A DNA stretch of 64,000 nucleotides from Demequina iriomotensis (GCF_000971395.1 NZ_BBME01000009.1:1-64000); one strand, 5' to 3'. Positions 52,829-60,676 are shown, counted from the first letter of the stretch. Notes: generated from the letters alone by a model not told the origin. Program-made: numbers and translations.

Positions 52829-52925
52829 CACACGCGTGTAGTTATCCCCAGATCCCTCCACAGCGGTGGAGAAAACCACACGGCTGTAGTTATCCCCGAA
52901 TGTGGATGACGGTGGGGATAACTAC
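52829..52925. repeat. Three copies of GTAGTTATCCCC
   Basis: Two 21-bp direct copies (52829-52849 and 52877-52897, 19 of 21 identical, 48 bp apart) and one inverted 12-bp copy (52914-52925) start in the crgA 3' spacer. The last two form a perfect 12-bp inverted repeat. They overlap the DnaA-box-like sites. Confidence 0.75.
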
Positions 52926-53009
52926 GCGGATGTCATTCACATCTGTGGATGAGTGTGGGGAAAGCGGGGATTCGGGCCGTACCTGTCCACAGGCCCGGCC
53001 TGTGGATGA
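52842..53009. other. Cluster of DnaA-box-like sites
   Basis: Within 168 bp after crgA lie sites one or two bases from TTATCCACA: 52842-52850, 52890-52898, 52901-52909 (minus), 52913-52921 (minus), 52944-52952 (minus), 52954-52962 (minus), 52983-52991 and 53001-53009 (minus). TGTGGATGA occurs three times. None is a perfect box. The neighbourhood is typically near oriC, so this may be an origin-associated or titration region. Confidence 0.6.
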
Positions 53010-53082
53010 CCGGTGGACGATGCGCCGGGCGCCTCGGTGGTCCACCGGCCGGATCTCCAGCCTGACCACCAGCCGGGTCACC

Positions 53083-53304
53083 TCCCGAATGGGGCGCTGA
53101 CGGTCGCTCTCGCGGGCTCCGTGCGCGCCATGGGGCATTCGGCGTCGCCCGGCCGCACCCCACGCCGCACCCCCCGCCGACCGCGCGCCGCACCCCACGC
53201 CGCCCGCGCGCCGCATCCCCGCGCCGACCGCGCGGCCCGTCCGCGGACGCCCCATGGGAGATACAGCGACCCGCAGATCGACCGTGAGCGCCCCATTCCG
53301 GGAG
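53083..53304. repeat. Large imperfect inverted repeat with GC-rich core
   Basis: Arms of about 52 bp (53083-53135 and 53250-53304) pair imperfectly; the best part (GAATGGGGCGCTGACGGTC) pairs at 18 of 19 positions. The centre (about 53140-53235) is a C-rich run with repeated CCGCACCCCACGCCGC-like units. I see no gene in 52827-53378. Confidence 0.65.
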
Positions 53305-53378
53305 GGCGGCGCGCGGCGCAGCACGAAGGCCCCGCCGCACGCGCGACGGGGCCTCGGCACTGCGAAGCGCGGCTGAGC

Positions 53379-54149
53379 TCAGCCGGGCCTGCGCTCCACC
53401 CAGCGGAGCATGGCGAGCATCGTGAGCCCGCCGACCACGGCGCCGCCCAGGTGCCCCTGCCACGAGATGTTCGGGATGACGAGTCCCAGCGCCAGCCACA
53501 GGCCGGCCGTGGTGATGAGCGACCGGTAGTCGAGGCGCAGCTTCATCAGCACGACCGCATAGGCGGCGATGAGGCCGAAGATCGCGCCCGAGGCGCCGCC
53601 GTGCGGGCTGGCCCCGGTGCCCAGGAGCACGATGGCCGCCGAGCCGCCCAGCAGGGACGCGAGATAGAGCAGCCCGAAGCGGAGCCGCCCCATGAGCGGC
53701 TCGAGCTGCGAGCCGAACTGCCACAGCACGAACATGTTCATGCCGATGTGGAGCAGGTTCGAGTGCAGGAACCCGGAGGTGATCCACCGGTACCACTCGA
53801 TGCCGAGTCCGCCCGTCTCCTTGCCCACCCCGGGGAAGAGCGCCCAATCGATCCACCAGGACTGCCAGCCCAGCACGTAGGTGCCGTAGAGGTAGGCGAT
53901 CACGTTCGCGGCGATGAGGCCGAACGTCACGTACGGCGTGCCATGGGCCATCGTGAAGCCGAGCCGGTTGCGCATCGGCCTTGCCGAGGCCTTCGCCTCG
54001 CGCACGCAGTCGACGCACTGGATCCCGACCGCCGCGGGCTTCTGGCACTCGGGGCAGGCGGGACGCCCGCAGCGCTGGCAGCGGACGTAGGACACCCGAT
54101 CCGGGTGCCGCGGGCACGTGGGCGCCGCGGCACCCGGATCGTGAGCCAT
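53379..54149 (-). CDS. Rhomboid-family intramembrane serine protease
   Basis: The 256-residue protein has an N-terminal Cys/His zinc-binding segment (CPRHPDRVSYVRCQRCGRPA, CPECQ, CVDC; residues about 12-50) and a six-helix rhomboid domain with the HSNLLHIGMNMF motif, nucleophile GASG and His in QGHLGG. It cleaves membrane-protein substrates, which are unknown here. It starts 6 bp after ppiA. Confidence 0.93.
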   Translation of the reverse strand: MAHDPGAAAPTCPRHPDRVSYVRCQRCGRPACPECQKPAAVGIQCVDCVREAKASARPMRNRLGFTMAHGTPYVTFGLIAANVIAYLYGTYVLGWQSWWIDWALFPGVGKETGGLGIEWYRWITSGFLHSNLLHIGMNMFVLWQFGSQLEPLMGRLRFGLLYLASLLGGSAAIVLLGTGASPHGGASGAIFGLIAAYAVVLMKLRLDYRSLITTAGLWLALGLVIPNISWQGHLGGAVVGGLTMLAMLRWVERRPG

Positions 54150-54155
54150 CGAGTG

Positions 54156-54695
54156 TTACTCGGAGATCGTGACGGACGTGATCATCACGTCCTCGAGCGG
54201 ACGGTCGCGACCGTCGGTCGGGGTCTTGCAGATCTTGTCGACCACGGCGCGCGACTCCTCGTCGGCGACCTTGCCGAAGATGGTGTGCTTACCGTTGAGC
54301 CAGCTCGGCTTGTCCACCGTGATGAAGAACTGCGAGCCGTTGGTGCCGCCCGGGCGCCCGGTGATGGGGTTGAGGCGCTGGCCGGCGTTCGCCATCGCGA
54401 GCAGGTAGGGCTCGTCGAAGCGGAGCTCGGGGTGGATCTCGTCGTCGAAGTTGTAGCCCGGGCCGCCGGTGCCGGTGCCCAGCGGGCAGCCGCCCTGGAC
54501 CATGAAGCCGTCGATGACGCGGTGGAAGACGAGGCCGTCGTAGAAGGGCGCGGTCGACTTCTCGCCGGTCTGCGGGTCCTTCCACTCCTTCTCGCCGGTG
54601 GCGAGGCCCACGAAGTTCTTGACGGTCACGGGCGCGTGGTTCGGGAACAGCTCGATGCGGATGTCCCCGGCGGTGGTCTGAAGGGTTGCGATCAT
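54156..54695 (-). CDS. ppiA: Peptidyl-prolyl cis-trans isomerase, cyclophilin type
   Basis: The 179-residue cyclophilin has FYDGLVFHRVIDGFMVQGGC, NGSQFFITVDKPSWLNGKH and FGKV. No signal peptide, so cytoplasmic. I chose ATG 54695 (IATLQTTAGDI); ATG 54704 is also in frame. Its place near crgA is conserved in actinobacteria. Confidence 0.93.
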   Translation of the reverse strand: MIATLQTTAGDIRIELFPNHAPVTVKNFVGLATGEKEWKDPQTGEKSTAPFYDGLVFHRVIDGFMVQGGCPLGTGTGGPGYNFDDEIHPELRFDEPYLLAMANAGQRLNPITGRPGGTNGSQFFITVDKPSWLNGKHTIFGKVADEESRAVVDKICKTPTDGRDRPLEDVMITSVTISE

Positions 54696-54822
54696 GCCCG
54701 CCATTGTTCCACGGCCCTCGCCACCACGCGCCTCTAGTGGCACGATGGACGGAAGGGTTCGCGCACCAGGTGGGTTGTCCACCGGGGTGGCCCAAGTCCC
54801 CACGGACCAGGAGGAGCGCAGC

Positions 54823-55740
54823 ATGAGCAAGGTGACTTTCCAGAGCTTCGACGCCGACAAGGCTCGCGACCAGGCGGCCGATGCGGCCAAGGCGGCCCGC
54901 GAGGCCGCGCGCGAGGCGTCGGTCGCCGCACGGAAGGCCGCGAAGCGCGCCAAGGAGTGGGCCGGACCCCAGGTCGAGCACGCCAAGGACTGGGCGTCCC
55001 CGCGGGTCCAGGAGGCGTACCACTCGGGCGCCAAGAAGGCCTCCCCCTACGTCCGCAAGGCCGGCGAGACCACGGAGCACTGGGTCGACGTCGCGCACGC
55101 CGCGATCGTCGGCGCCGCCATCCCGGCCGTGATCGCGGCGGTGGACGATGCGGCGCGGAGCGAGCCCGAGGACAAGGGCGGGCGCTCGTGGAGCAAGGTG
55201 CTGGTGCCGCTCGCGCTCGCCGCGGCCGCAGGTGCCGCCGTGGTGGTGTGGGCGCGCCGCGACCAGGGTCGCGACGCGTGGGCCGGCGAGGACGAGGAGT
55301 GGGAGTTCGCCGCGGAGGGCGACCTCAAGGACACCGTCCGCCGCAACGTCAACAAGGCCGTGGACGCCGCCGCCGAGGCCGCCAAGAAGGCCGCGGACGC
55401 CGCGACCGCCGCCGCCAACGCCGCGGCCGAGGTCATCACGGACAAGGCCGGCCCCACCTACGAGAAGGTGCGCGAGGCCGCCGGCCCCGCGGCCGAGCAC
55501 GTCAAGGACACCGCCGTCACCGAGGCGAAGAAGGTCGCCGACGTCGCCGGTCCGGCCTTCACCAAGGTCAAGGACACCGCGATCGCCGAGGCGAAGAAGG
55601 TCAAGGAGGCGGCCGACGAGGCGCGCGCCCGCGCGGCCGAGGAGGTCGTGTCGACCATCGACGACGCGGGCGACGTCTGGGAGGACGCGGTCGAGGAGCT
55701 GAGCGACGCCGCGGAGAACCTCAAGGGCGACGAGAAGTAG
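54823..55740 (+). CDS. Helical repeat protein with one membrane helix (DUF5324-like)
   Basis: The 305-residue, Ala/Lys/Glu-rich protein is LEA/apolipoprotein-like, with one hydrophobic helix in the middle (about 128-147, VLVPLALAAAAGAAVVVWA). The C-terminal half repeats KDTA(V/I)xEAKKV units. GAGGAG lies before the ATG. Streptomyces-type DUF5324 proteins also lie beside ppiA, which suggests the same family. Function unknown; stress or envelope support would be a guess. Confidence 0.8.
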   Translation: MSKVTFQSFDADKARDQAADAAKAAREAAREASVAARKAAKRAKEWAGPQVEHAKDWASPRVQEAYHSGAKKASPYVRKAGETTEHWVDVAHAAIVGAAIPAVIAAVDDAARSEPEDKGGRSWSKVLVPLALAAAAGAAVVVWARRDQGRDAWAGEDEEWEFAAEGDLKDTVRRNVNKAVDAAAEAAKKAADAATAAANAAAEVITDKAGPTYEKVREAAGPAAEHVKDTAVTEAKKVADVAGPAFTKVKDTAIAEAKKVKEAADEARARAAEEVVSTIDDAGDVWEDAVEELSDAAENLKGDEK

Positions 55741-55750
55741 CGGTCCGCGC

Positions 55751-55778
55751 CGCGGGCCTGCCGGCGCTCAAGCCCGCG
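55751..55778. terminator. Stem-loop between convergent genes
   Basis: CGCGGGC (55751-55757) pairs with GCCCGCG (55772-55778) around a 14-nt loop in the 42-bp gap between the helical protein gene and the regulator gene. Confidence 0.45.
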
Positions 55779-55782
55779 ACGC

Positions 55783-56310
55783 TCAGCCCCGCGGGGTGGT
55801 CACGGTGAGCAGCGCGCTCGCGCCGCCCGCGTCCGCCCGGTACGCGTGATCGACGTCGCTCACCCACGTGAGAAGCTCGCCGACGGCCGCGTGCCGCTGC
55901 TCGCCCGCGCGCCCCGCGGTCACGGCGCCGTTCAGCACCAGCAGGCGCTCGACCACGCCGGCGCCGTGCGCCCCCGAGCGATGCTCGACCCCGCCCGCGA
56001 GCTCGAGCCGGTAGACCTCGACCACGGCGTCGGGACCCTCGTCGACGTCGAGCAGCCGCGCGGCAATCCCGTCCGCGGCCACCTCGGCCCCGGGACGGTC
56101 CGCGAGCAGCGTCGCGAGCGGCGCCCCGAGCGCGGCCGCGAGCGCGTACAGCGTGGAGAGGTTCGGGTTGCGCGACCCGCGCTCGAGCTCGGAGAGCGAG
56201 CCCTTGCCGATGCCCGCCGCACGCGCGAGCGCGCCGAGGCTCATCCCCTGAGCGACGCGGGCGTCGCGCACGCGGATGCCGATGATGCGTGCCAGCTCGC
56301 CTGCCTCCAT
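55783..56310 (-). CDS. XRE-family regulator with C-terminal cupin domain
   Basis: The 175-residue protein has an HTH (about 10-65: VAQGMSLGALARAAGIGKGS, LSELERGSRNPNLSTLYALA) and a cupin sensor domain (about 80-175). It is divergent from a BenE-type transporter gene across two palindromes, so it most likely controls that transporter. Confidence 0.9.
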   Translation of the reverse strand: MEAGELARIIGIRVRDARVAQGMSLGALARAAGIGKGSLSELERGSRNPNLSTLYALAAALGAPLATLLADRPGAEVAADGIAARLLDVDEGPDAVVEVYRLELAGGVEHRSGAHGAGVVERLLVLNGAVTAGRAGEQRHAAVGELLTWVSDVDHAYRADAGGASALLTVTTPRG

Positions 56311-56331
56311 GCTCCGAGCATACGGACCGCC

Positions 56332-56375
56332 GTTCCATCGACGGAACACCCGTGTTAGCGTTCCGTTCATGGAAC
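56332..56375. promoter_or_regulatory. Twin operator between XRE-cupin regulator and BenE gene
   Basis: Two GTTCC-N6-GGAAC palindromes, at 56332-56347 and 56360-56375, 28 bp apart. The second covers the benE start codon (56369-56371). Confidence 0.7.
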
Positions 56376-57547
56376 ACACGTGGCTGCGCCCCGCGACGGT
56401 CGGCGTCACCACCGCGCTCGTGGGGTTCACCAGCTCCGTCGCGGTGCTCATCGCCGGCCTCACCGCGGCCGGCGCAAGCGGCGCCCAGGCCTCCTCGGGC
56501 CTGACGGCGCTGTGTCTCACGGTCGGCGTCGGCACCATGGTCCTCGCGTGGCGCTTCCGCACACCCCTCACGCTCGCGTGGTCCACCCCCGGCGCCGCGC
56601 TGCTGGCGACCCAGGCATCGCTGGGGTGGGAGGCCGCGGTCGGCGCGTTCGCGGTCACGGGCGCGCTCATCGCGGCGGTGGGGCTGTGGCCCCGGCTCGG
56701 CCGCCTGATCGCCGCGATCCCCGCGCCGCTCGCGCAGGCCATGCTGGCCGGCGTGCTGGTGCCGCTGTGCCTGCGGCCCGTGACCGAGCTCGCGGCGCAT
56801 CCGTGGCACGTCGCCCCGGTGGTCGCGATCTGGCTGGCGCTCCAGCGCCTCGCCCCGCGGTGGGCGACGCCGGCCGCGTTCGGCGCCGCCCTCGTGGCGA
56901 TCACCGTCCAGGCCGGACCCGCCGTCACGGCCGCCGTCACCGCACCGGCGATCGAGCTGACGCGGCCCACCTTCTCCTGGGCGGCCGTCATCGGCATCGC
57001 CGTGCCGCTCACGGTGGTGACCATGGCGTCCCAGAACGTGCCGGGCGTGGCCGTGCTCGCGACGGCAGGCTTCCGCGTCCCCTGGCGGGAGACGATGCTC
57101 GTCACGGGGGCCGGCACCCTCGCGGGGGCCGCCGCGGGCGGACACGCGATCAATCTCGCGGCCATCACCGCCGCGCTGCCCGCGTCCCCGGACGCGGACC
57201 CCGCACCCGAGCGGCGGTGGATCGCGGCGTTCGCGGCCGGCTGCTCGTACGTGGTGCTTGCGGGGGCGGGTGCCACGCTGGTGGCCCTGGCCGACGTCGG
57301 CGCGGCCGAGGTCCTCGCGGTGGTGGCCGGGCTCGCCCTGCTTCCCACCCTCGCCTCCTCGCTCGGGGGAGCGTTCTCCGAGCCGCGCGACCGCCTCCCG
57401 GCCGCCGCCGCGTTCGTGCTCGCGGCGAGCGGCACCACGCTCGTCGGGATCGGCTCCGCCTTCTGGGCGCTGGTCGGAGGCCTCGCGGTGGCCGCGGTCC
57501 TGCGGCCGCGCCGCGCCGGGCGCCGGGTCAGCGCGCGGGCGTCATGA
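56369..57547 (+). CDS. BenE-family transporter (benzoate/H+ symporter type)
   Basis: Polytopic 392-residue protein with about 11-12 helices and BenE/SLC26-like repeats (TALVGFTSSVAVLIAGLTAA; GHAINLAAITAALPASPDAD). The family imports benzoate or related acids; the substrate here is unproven as no aromatic catabolic gene is nearby. ATG 56369 starts MEHTWLRPATVGV. The 3' end overlaps the GH127 gene tail to tail by 20 bp. Confidence 0.87.
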   Translation: MEHTWLRPATVGVTTALVGFTSSVAVLIAGLTAAGASGAQASSGLTALCLTVGVGTMVLAWRFRTPLTLAWSTPGAALLATQASLGWEAAVGAFAVTGALIAAVGLWPRLGRLIAAIPAPLAQAMLAGVLVPLCLRPVTELAAHPWHVAPVVAIWLALQRLAPRWATPAAFGAALVAITVQAGPAVTAAVTAPAIELTRPTFSWAAVIGIAVPLTVVTMASQNVPGVAVLATAGFRVPWRETMLVTGAGTLAGAAAGGHAINLAAITAALPASPDADPAPERRWIAAFAAGCSYVVLAGAGATLVALADVGAAEVLAVVAGLALLPTLASSLGGAFSEPRDRLPAAAAFVLAASGTTLVGIGSAFWALVGGLAVAAVLRPRRAGRRVSARAS

Positions 57548-59834
57548 GCGCGACCGCGACGATCCCCGCGGTGGCGCCGCCGGCACCCGCCTCGAAGCGG
57601 ACCTCGATCCCCGAGGCGGGCGCCTCGACCTCGTAGACGGCCTCGACGACGTCCCCGTACAGCGGCACGTCGCGCACGGCCGACGACACGGGGGAGGCGA
57701 CCGCGCCACCCAGGCGCACCACGGCATCGTCCCCGCCCGCCGGCGCGCCCACGAGCGACCGGATCCTCACCAGGTGAGGTCCGGCCTCCCGCGGGGTGAG
57801 CACGTAGGAGAACCAGTCCTCCGCCATGCGCCAGCTACGCGCGTTGACCCACTCGATGCGCGAGGCGTGCGAGAGGTAGCCGTGGTCCATCTCGGACTGC
57901 TGCTCGCCGGGCGCGACGATGTCGACCACGTCGGCGTCCTCGAGCTCATCGGCGTCGAGCTCGAGGAGCATCGCGCGAAGCGCCTCCGCGGACTCGCCCA
58001 CCGGGAGGTAGACGGTGGCGCGCTCGTCGTGGATGCCCAGGTACGGCTCGAGCGCGAGCTCGATGCGCCGCGGCTCGTCGCCGTCGAGCCGCCACGCGGT
58101 CAGCGTCGCCCGCGATCCCCAGGCCGCGACGTCGACCTCGTCGCCCACGACCACGGGCGTCTCGATCATCCGGCGGCGCGGCCCGAGCGCGATGTGCGGC
58201 GCGCCCTCGCCCGTCGCCACCAGGCCCTCGAGCGCCTCGGCGCCGTCGCGATGCGCGAGCACGAACGGCCCGTAGCGGAACGACGCCCAGGGCGACCCAT
58301 CCGGCAGGCCCCCCAGCGCGAGACGCGGCGCGAGGTCGAGGACGATGCGCGTGGTCCCGTCCCAGCGCCGGCTCAGCGCGATCTCGCCGGCGCCGGGCTC
58401 GACGGCGACGGGCGCGCCGTCGACGGTCACGGTCGCGCCGTCGACGGTCACGGTCGCGCCGTCGGACCAGTCCGGGATGCGCAGGCGCACGATGCGCTCG
58501 TGGGGCCGCGCCGCCGTCACGTCGACCTCGACGCGCCACGAGGCCTCGAGGTCGGCGCGTACCTCGATGCGGACGCCGTCCCAGTCGAGGACGGCGGGCT
58601 CGTAGATCTCGACGCGCGGGCTGTCGCCGTCGCGCGAGAACAGGAAGCGGTCGTAGCGCGAGTGCCCCTCGAGCCCGCTCCCGACGCAGCACCACATCGA
58701 CTCGCCGTGCGCCGAGTAGACGCGGTAGTGCGCGGGACGGAGCGGGGAGAAGTAGACGAAGCCGCCGTGACCGGGGTGCTGCACGGTGAGCGCGTGGTTG
58801 TAGATGGCGCGCTCGGCGAACTCGACCAGCTCGAGGCTGTCGGTGCCCTGGCGGAGCAGATCCGTGAGCTGGAGCATCCCGAACGTGTTGCAGGACTCGG
58901 GGCCGAGCGCCTCGAGGATCATCGCGCGGAAGTCGCCCCGGGGGTGGAAATGCTCGCGCACGCCGTGGCCGCCGATCGCGACGGTGCGGTGGTGGACCAC
59001 CTGGTCCCAGAACACGCGGGCGGCGTCCACCAGGTCCGCCTCGCCCGAGCGCGCGTAGCCGACCACCTTGGGCACCTGGGTGTTGGCGTGGAGGCCGTCG
59101 AGCCGGTCCTCGCCCGCGACGAGCGGGTCCAGCAGCAGACGGTGCGACCACCGGCGTCCCTCGGCGGCCAGGTCCTCGCGGTCCGCGAGCGCGGCGAGGC
59201 GGAAGAAGGCGTCGTTCATCCCGCCGAACTCGGCCGTGAGGATCTCCTCGATCTGCGCATCGTCGAGCTCCGCAGAGATGCCCATCCACCAGTCGGCCCA
59301 CGCGCCCGCCATCGCGAGCGCATCGTCCTGGCCGGCGACCTCGAAGGCGTCGAGCAGCCCGTTGAGCACCTTGTGGAGGTTGTACATCGGGACCCAGCGG
59401 CCGTTGAGCGCGAAGGGCTCGGCCTCGATGCGACCGGCGCGCAGCTCCTCGCCCAGCGCCACGCCGCGCGGCGTGCCGCCCAGATAGCCGGTGCCGACGG
59501 CGTCCTGGCATGCGCGCAGCCCGTCGAGCATGGTCCGCAGCCGCGCGAAGACGTCGTCGCGCCCGGTCGCGGCGTAGAGGTGCGACAGCGCGGACACGTA
59601 GTGACCGCCGATGTGCCCGTCGAGGCCGCGCGACTCCCAGTCGCCGTAGGGCTCGGCGAGCGGGGCCAGACCGGCCTCGCGACGGTAGGGCGCGAGCAGA
59701 CGATGCGGGTCGTGGGCGAGCGCCGTCGCGACCGAGCGCTCGAGCGCCGCGAGCAGGGGCCCGCCCGTGAGCGTGATCGAGCCCGGCGGGAAGGAGCGCG
59801 CGGCGGGTTCGTTACAACGTTGGAAATCACCCAT
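57528..59834 (-). CDS. GH127 family glycoside hydrolase (beta-L-arabinofuranosidase-like)
   Basis: The 768-residue protein begins with the family pattern GSITLTGGPLLAALER and has an alpha/alpha barrel with the zinc/nucleophile residues of GH127: ESCNTF (Glu, Cys) and ESMWCCVGSGLEGHSRYDRF (Cys-Cys). No signal peptide, so intracellular. A beta domain and about 200 further residues follow. ATG 59834 chosen; no good Shine-Dalgarno, perhaps leaderless. A 21-bp tandem duplication (58419-58439, 58440-58460) repeats ATVTVDG. Confidence 0.9.
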   Translation of the reverse strand: MGDFQRCNEPAARSFPPGSITLTGGPLLAALERSVATALAHDPHRLLAPYRREAGLAPLAEPYGDWESRGLDGHIGGHYVSALSHLYAATGRDDVFARLRTMLDGLRACQDAVGTGYLGGTPRGVALGEELRAGRIEAEPFALNGRWVPMYNLHKVLNGLLDAFEVAGQDDALAMAGAWADWWMGISAELDDAQIEEILTAEFGGMNDAFFRLAALADREDLAAEGRRWSHRLLLDPLVAGEDRLDGLHANTQVPKVVGYARSGEADLVDAARVFWDQVVHHRTVAIGGHGVREHFHPRGDFRAMILEALGPESCNTFGMLQLTDLLRQGTDSLELVEFAERAIYNHALTVQHPGHGGFVYFSPLRPAHYRVYSAHGESMWCCVGSGLEGHSRYDRFLFSRDGDSPRVEIYEPAVLDWDGVRIEVRADLEASWRVEVDVTAARPHERIVRLRIPDWSDGATVTVDGATVTVDGAPVAVEPGAGEIALSRRWDGTTRIVLDLAPRLALGGLPDGSPWASFRYGPFVLAHRDGAEALEGLVATGEGAPHIALGPRRRMIETPVVVGDEVDVAAWGSRATLTAWRLDGDEPRRIELALEPYLGIHDERATVYLPVGESAEALRAMLLELDADELEDADVVDIVAPGEQQSEMDHGYLSHASRIEWVNARSWRMAEDWFSYVLTPREAGPHLVRIRSLVGAPAGGDDAVVRLGGAVASPVSSAVRDVPLYGDVVEAVYEVEAPASGIEVRFEAGAGGATAGIVAVALMTPAR
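59812..59825. promoter_or_regulatory. LacI-like palindrome at the GH127 start
   Basis: TTACAACGTTGGAA with the perfect core CAACGTTG (59815-59822) lies within the first codons of the GH127 frame. It resembles LacI-family operators for sugar genes. If transcription starts at the ATG, a bound repressor would block it. Confidence 0.45.
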
Positions 59835-59925
59835 GGATCGATGGTAGCCGCGGGCGGCCGCGACCGCGTCGGGCACCGCGTGCGGGAACTGTGGCGAACT
59901 GCACATCCCGGGCCGCTCGATTCCC

Positions 59926-59953
59926 CTGAAGTCGCCGCGAAACGGGCCGATAG
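59926..59953 (+). promoter_or_regulatory. FliA (sigma-28)-type promoter far from the flagellar cluster
   Basis: CTGA (59926-59929), 16-nt spacer, GCCGATAG (59946-59953), 52 nt before the GTG at 60006. The -10 and spacing are the same as at the M15 and flgN promoters. Confidence 0.68.
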
Positions 59954-60005
59954 GACGATCACAGGACACGGAGGTGTGCATGCGAGAGCCCGTCGAGGCG
60001 CGATC

Positions 60006-60476
60006 GTGAGGGCATGGCCCACCGCCGCGCGCGGCTACGCGCCGCCCGCCCCGCCCGGCTCCCCGGACGACGACCCGACCACGCATCGTGCCCGCCTGGA
60101 CCGGCTCCTCTCGCCGCCGCTCCTCGACGCGCGGCCGCGCCGCCGGCGCGTGCTGTGCGGCGCCGTGGTGCATGTCGACGAGCTGAGCGGGCGCGTGCTG
60201 CGCTGCACGCGCGACACCGGCCACGGCGGCACGGATCACGACAACCTCGGCGCGCAGGTGCTCACCGACTGGGCCGAGACGGGCGGCGCGGAGCTGCTGA
60301 CCTCCCCCATCCCGGTCACGCCGCTCGGTCAGACGATCGCGACGATCATGTCCCACATCCGCTCCTACGAGGGCGTGCGCCAATGGCGCCTCGAGCGCGG
60401 CCTCGAGGCCGATGCGACGGCCGCGTGGGAGCGCGCGGAGGCCCTGCGCCTCCTGGTGAGGACGCTCGGGCGCTGA
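60006..60476 (+). CDS. Unknown protein with Cys-His motif, candidate FliA regulon member
   Basis: The 156-residue protein has a disordered Pro-rich N-terminus, a segment LCGAVVHVDELSGRVLRCTR followed by DTGHGGTDHD (Cys...Cys...GHxGxxH, possibly a small zinc site seen in many actinobacterial proteins), and a helical C-terminus (EGVRQWRLERGLEADATAAW). No named family recognised. GTG 60006 has GAGG 7 nt upstream; GTG 59976 is an alternative. The promoter suggests expression with motility genes. Confidence 0.72.
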   Translation: MRAWPTAARGYAPPAPPGSPDDDPTTHRARLDRLLSPPLLDARPRRRRVLCGAVVHVDELSGRVLRCTRDTGHGGTDHDNLGAQVLTDWAETGGAELLTSPIPVTPLGQTIATIMSHIRSYEGVRQWRLERGLEADATAAWERAEALRLLVRTLGR

Positions 60477-60519
60477 CGCGGCGGCCACGCGGCCCCGCCC
60501 CCACGTCACCCCCCCCCTC

Positions 60520-60607
60520 CGACACAAGTCACGGCTCTGGAGACCGCCGCTCCGCTCTTCGTGCGTGGACCCGAGGTCGACGGTCACAGGATCCGTGACT
60601 TGTGGCG
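60520..60607. repeat. Palindromic intergenic element, copy 2
   Basis: Ends CGACACAAGTCACGG (60520-60534) and CCGTGACTTGTGGCG (60593-60607) pair at 14 of 15 positions and match the ends of the element at 1694-1780. The inner sequence differs. Again it lies between convergent genes. Confidence 0.82.
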
Positions 60608-60676
60608 GGGGGTGCGGCTCAGCGGCAGGACGGCTCAGCGGCAGGACGGCAGCGACGGACCGCGCGGGCGACGGCC

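Noticed and set aside
53140..53235. C-rich repeated units as a CRISPR array
   Set aside because: The units are short, overlapping and degenerate, with no regular spacers and no cas genes nearby.
52933..54117. Open frames in the crgA-rhomboid spacer as extra genes
   Set aside because: They are repeat-driven or out-of-frame extensions of the rhomboid region, with no ribosome site or recognisable domain.
57258..60476. A 1072-residue plus-strand frame ending at 60476 as one gene
   Set aside because: Most of it is antisense to GH127. Only the last part, after the promoter at 59926 and a ribosome site, looks like a real gene.
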